A stretch of 7,774 nt of DNA from Pseudomonadota bacterium (GTDB taxonomy: Bacteria; Pseudomonadota; Gammaproteobacteria; Steroidobacterales; Steroidobacteraceae): assembly GCA_021820785.1 (NCBI GenBank), contig JAKADE010000115.1:1-7774 (forward strand). Reading direction: 5' to 3'. Each line of letters opens with the position of its first letter. Positions within the stretch are counted from its first letter, which is position 1. The notes below the pieces were generated by a model. That model did no database searches. It had not been told where the DNA came from and saw only the letters and a list, made by a program, of their open reading frames with translations. Positions 6,327 through 7,774 of this stretch are shown here, piece by piece. A program made the translations under genes and the position numbers.

Positions 6327-7703
6327 TCAGGGCCGGTCCGGGCGATAGCCGTCGGTGAGCGTCTTCAGGAAGGCGATGACGTCACCGATCTGCCGCCGGG
6401 TGAGCGCCGGGCGCTCACCCGGATGGCGGTTGAAGGGCGCATCGGTGGTGTCGACGTTGCCGCGGTAGCGCCGCGGCAGGTCGTTGAACTTGACCACCTG
6501 CCCGGCGGCATTGCGCGGGTAGAAGCGCCCCGGATGCAGGTCGCGGTTGACGTACCAGTCAAGGACCTGACGGAGTGTATGGAACACTCCGTTGTGGAAG
6601 AACACGTGCCGCATCGCCACGTTGCGCAGAGACGGGGTGAGGAACATCCCGCAATACTGATGCTCGGCGCGCAGGTCGGCACGGTACGGGCCGCACAGCC
6701 CCAGGTCGTAGTACTGCGGGTTGCGGTTCGCCGCAATCGCCGGATTGCGCGGCGCGCCGAGCGCCTCGTACTGGAAGTCCGTGAACAGCGGCGGCAGTCG
6801 ATCCGGACCGGGCTGATCCAGGTGGCAGGCGGCGCAGTTGCCCTTGTTCGGATCATTGAACAGCTCGTAGCCGCGCAGCTGCGCAGGGGTGAAGCGCGCC
6901 TTGCCTTGAAGCCACGCATCGAACTTGCTCGAGAACGGATGGAAGCTGCGATCCTCGATTTCGAAGCGTGCGATGGCGAACATCGCTTCGGCGACTGCAA
7001 GGTGCGCGTTGTCGAAGACTGCCGGTCCGAACAGCTGGATGAACGTCCGTGCGTACGGTCCCCGGCGCAGTTTGGCCGCCACCGCCTGCGCACTGCCGCC
7101 GTCCATCTCCGCCGGGTTGTACAGCGGTCCGTTCGCCTGCTGCTCGAGGGTGTTGACCCGTCCGTCCCAGAACAGTCCGCCCTGTGGCACGAGATTGACC
7201 GCCGCGGCGAACGGCCGGCCCGCACTCTTGCGCACCCGGCGGTGCGTGGCGGCGGTGCGCACCTGGCGTGCCAGGGGCACCGGGACGTCGGTGCCGTTCT
7301 GCAGATCCGGACCGATCGTGAAGGGTGGCTGGCGGTACAGATAGCGCAGTGAGGGCACGGCGCGAACCCCGGGGGTGCGCCGCGCCGGCCCGCCGAGCGC
7401 CACCGGGTCGTCCCCTGCGGGGCCATAGGCCTGCGCCGGGCTGTGGCAGCTGGCGCACGAGAGCCGTCCGGAGCCCGACAGCTGCGGATCGAAGAACAGG
7501 TGCCGCCCGAGCCGCGCCAGCGCCGAGAGCGGGCGCACCGGCGGCAGGCGCAACTTCACCGGGTGGGGATTGAATCCCGCGGCGAGCAGCCGCTCGGCAC
7601 GGATCGCGGCAGGCTCGATCCGCACCCCGCCGGCCGCGGCGAGTCCCGGCAGCAGCACACCGATGAGCGCCGCGGCCGCAAGCGGCCTGCCCGTACCGGG
7701 CAT
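6327..7703 (-). CDS. periplasmic di-haem cytochrome c peroxidase-family protein (MauG/CcpA-like)
   Basis: An exported protein with two c-type haems, 458 aa, longer than classical CcpA (about 320-340). The signal peptide has its hydrophobic core at 8-21 and a likely cut after LAAA at 24. Haem motifs are CASCH (83-87) and CAACH (290-294). Between them, FWDGR with Trp179, Gln189 and NPAEM with Glu199-Met200 match, in identical spacing, Trp94, Gln104, Glu114 and Met115 of Pseudomonas CcpA (recalled numbering), the inter-haem Trp and peroxide pocket. After haem two come TPSLRNVA, VFFHNG and TLRQVLDWY, then a 70-residue tail ending VIAFLKTLTDGY. Tyr384 in DWY appears to replace the distal Met of peroxidases, as Tyr does in MauG and BthA (alignment by eye). 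An extra Cys pair (337, 351) lies just before TPSLRN. The ATG is four bases after the upstream gene's stop, indicating an operon. It may reduce peroxide, modify a partner protein, or pass electrons. Confidence 0.9.
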   Translation of the reverse strand: MPGTGRPLAAAALIGVLLPGLAAAGGVRIEPAAIRAERLLAAGFNPHPVKLRLPPVRPLSALARLGRHLFFDPQLSGSGRLSCASCHSPAQAYGPAGDDPVALGGPARRTPGVRAVPSLRYLYRQPPFTIGPDLQNGTDVPVPLARQVRTAATHRRVRKSAGRPFAAAVNLVPQGGLFWDGRVNTLEQQANGPLYNPAEMDGGSAQAVAAKLRRGPYARTFIQLFGPAVFDNAHLAVAEAMFAIARFEIEDRSFHPFSSKFDAWLQGKARFTPAQLRGYELFNDPNKGNCAACHLDQPGPDRLPPLFTDFQYEALGAPRNPAIAANRNPQYYDLGLCGPYRADLRAEHQYCGMFLTPSLRNVAMRHVFFHNGVFHTLRQVLDWYVNRDLHPGRFYPRNAAGQVVKFNDLPRRYRGNVDTTDAPFNRHPGERPALTRRQIGDVIAFLKTLTDGYRPDRP

Positions 7704-7707
7704 CCGC

Positions 7708-7774
7708 TCAGGCGCCGGCCCCGCGGCCCGGCGCGAGCGGCTCGCCCGTGCGGCCGTTGAGCAACAGCGGCGCG
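7708..7774 (-). CDS. C-terminal end of an unidentified gene upstream of the di-haem protein
   Basis: Only the last 21 codons and the stop are inside the window; the residues include PLLLNGRTGEPLAPG. I do not recognise the family. Support for it being a gene is the hydrophobic-then-Gly/Pro C-terminus and the stop placed four bases before the di-haem ATG, a typical operon junction. If correct, it is co-transcribed with the di-haem gene and may be its partner protein or a copper or electron-transfer factor. Confidence 0.5.
   Translation of the reverse strand, partial: APLLLNGRTGEPLAPGRGAGA

Noticed and set aside
5118..7352. 744-codon open frame on the + strand
   Set aside because: It runs antisense through nirK and the di-haem gene, both of which have complete family motifs. 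Long antisense frames are expected at this GC content, and its translation shows no domain I recognise.
7443..7760. 105-codon + strand frame near the right edge
   Set aside because: Antisense to the signal-peptide and first-haem region of the di-haem protein; Arg-rich shadow with no motif.
1..7774. Mobile element, CRISPR, tRNA/rRNA, prophage or defence system
   Set aside because: No transposase or integrase motifs, regularly spaced repeats, or cloverleaf or rRNA sequence were seen on either strand. The deletion behind nirK shows no insertion-sequence ends.

Overview
The window is uniformly GC-rich and densely coded, except for two short AT-rich regulatory islands near 4330-4395 and 6222-6241. 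Gene content suggests a Gram-negative proteobacterium, probably gamma- or betaproteobacterial: a beta-class glutathione transferase of the E. coli GstA type, a Tat-exported AniA-type copper nitrite reductase and a periplasmic di-haem peroxidase-family protein. The exact taxon cannot be read from the sequence.

Layout. (1) Positions 1-3625, + strand: the 3' part of a GH51 alpha-L-arabinofuranosidase gene, whose true start lies before the window, followed with a one-base stop/start overlap by a secreted type-B carboxylesterase. Together they look like a small hemicellulose-side-chain operon. It ends at a strong 18-bp hairpin (3634-3677) shared with the convergent next gene. (2) Positions 3683-4774: gstA (- strand) and an HxlR-family regulator (+ strand) diverge from a 120-bp AT-rich intergenic region. 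That region holds three TTACT/AGTAA half-sites overlapping the likely gst promoter, so the regulator probably controls gst and itself. (3) Positions 4779-5033, - strand: the C-terminal half of a GNAT acetyltransferase without its N-terminal half. It is a pseudogene remnant, in the same frame as the upstream nirK and separated from it by the nirK stop codon. (4) Positions 5106-7774, - strand: the end of an unidentified gene, a MauG/CcpA-family di-haem cytochrome c protein, then an AniA-type NirK with all copper ligands. The 162-bp gap before nirK carries a perfect 19-bp palindrome that is not an FNR-type box.

How the genes may work together. Arabinofuranosidase plus esterase would strip arabinosyl and acyl (acetyl or feruloyl) groups from plant hemicellulose. 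The HxlR regulator, with a conserved CP motif, plus GstA suggests sensing and conjugation of electrophiles such as quinones or phenolics. NirK and the di-haem protein form an exported redox block, with NirK expected to reduce nitrite to NO. The most interesting parts are the NirK/di-haem pairing with its unassigned palindrome, the apparent Tyr-type distal haem site in the di-haem protein, and the decayed acetyltransferase behind nirK. No mobile element, CRISPR array, RNA gene or phage feature was seen.
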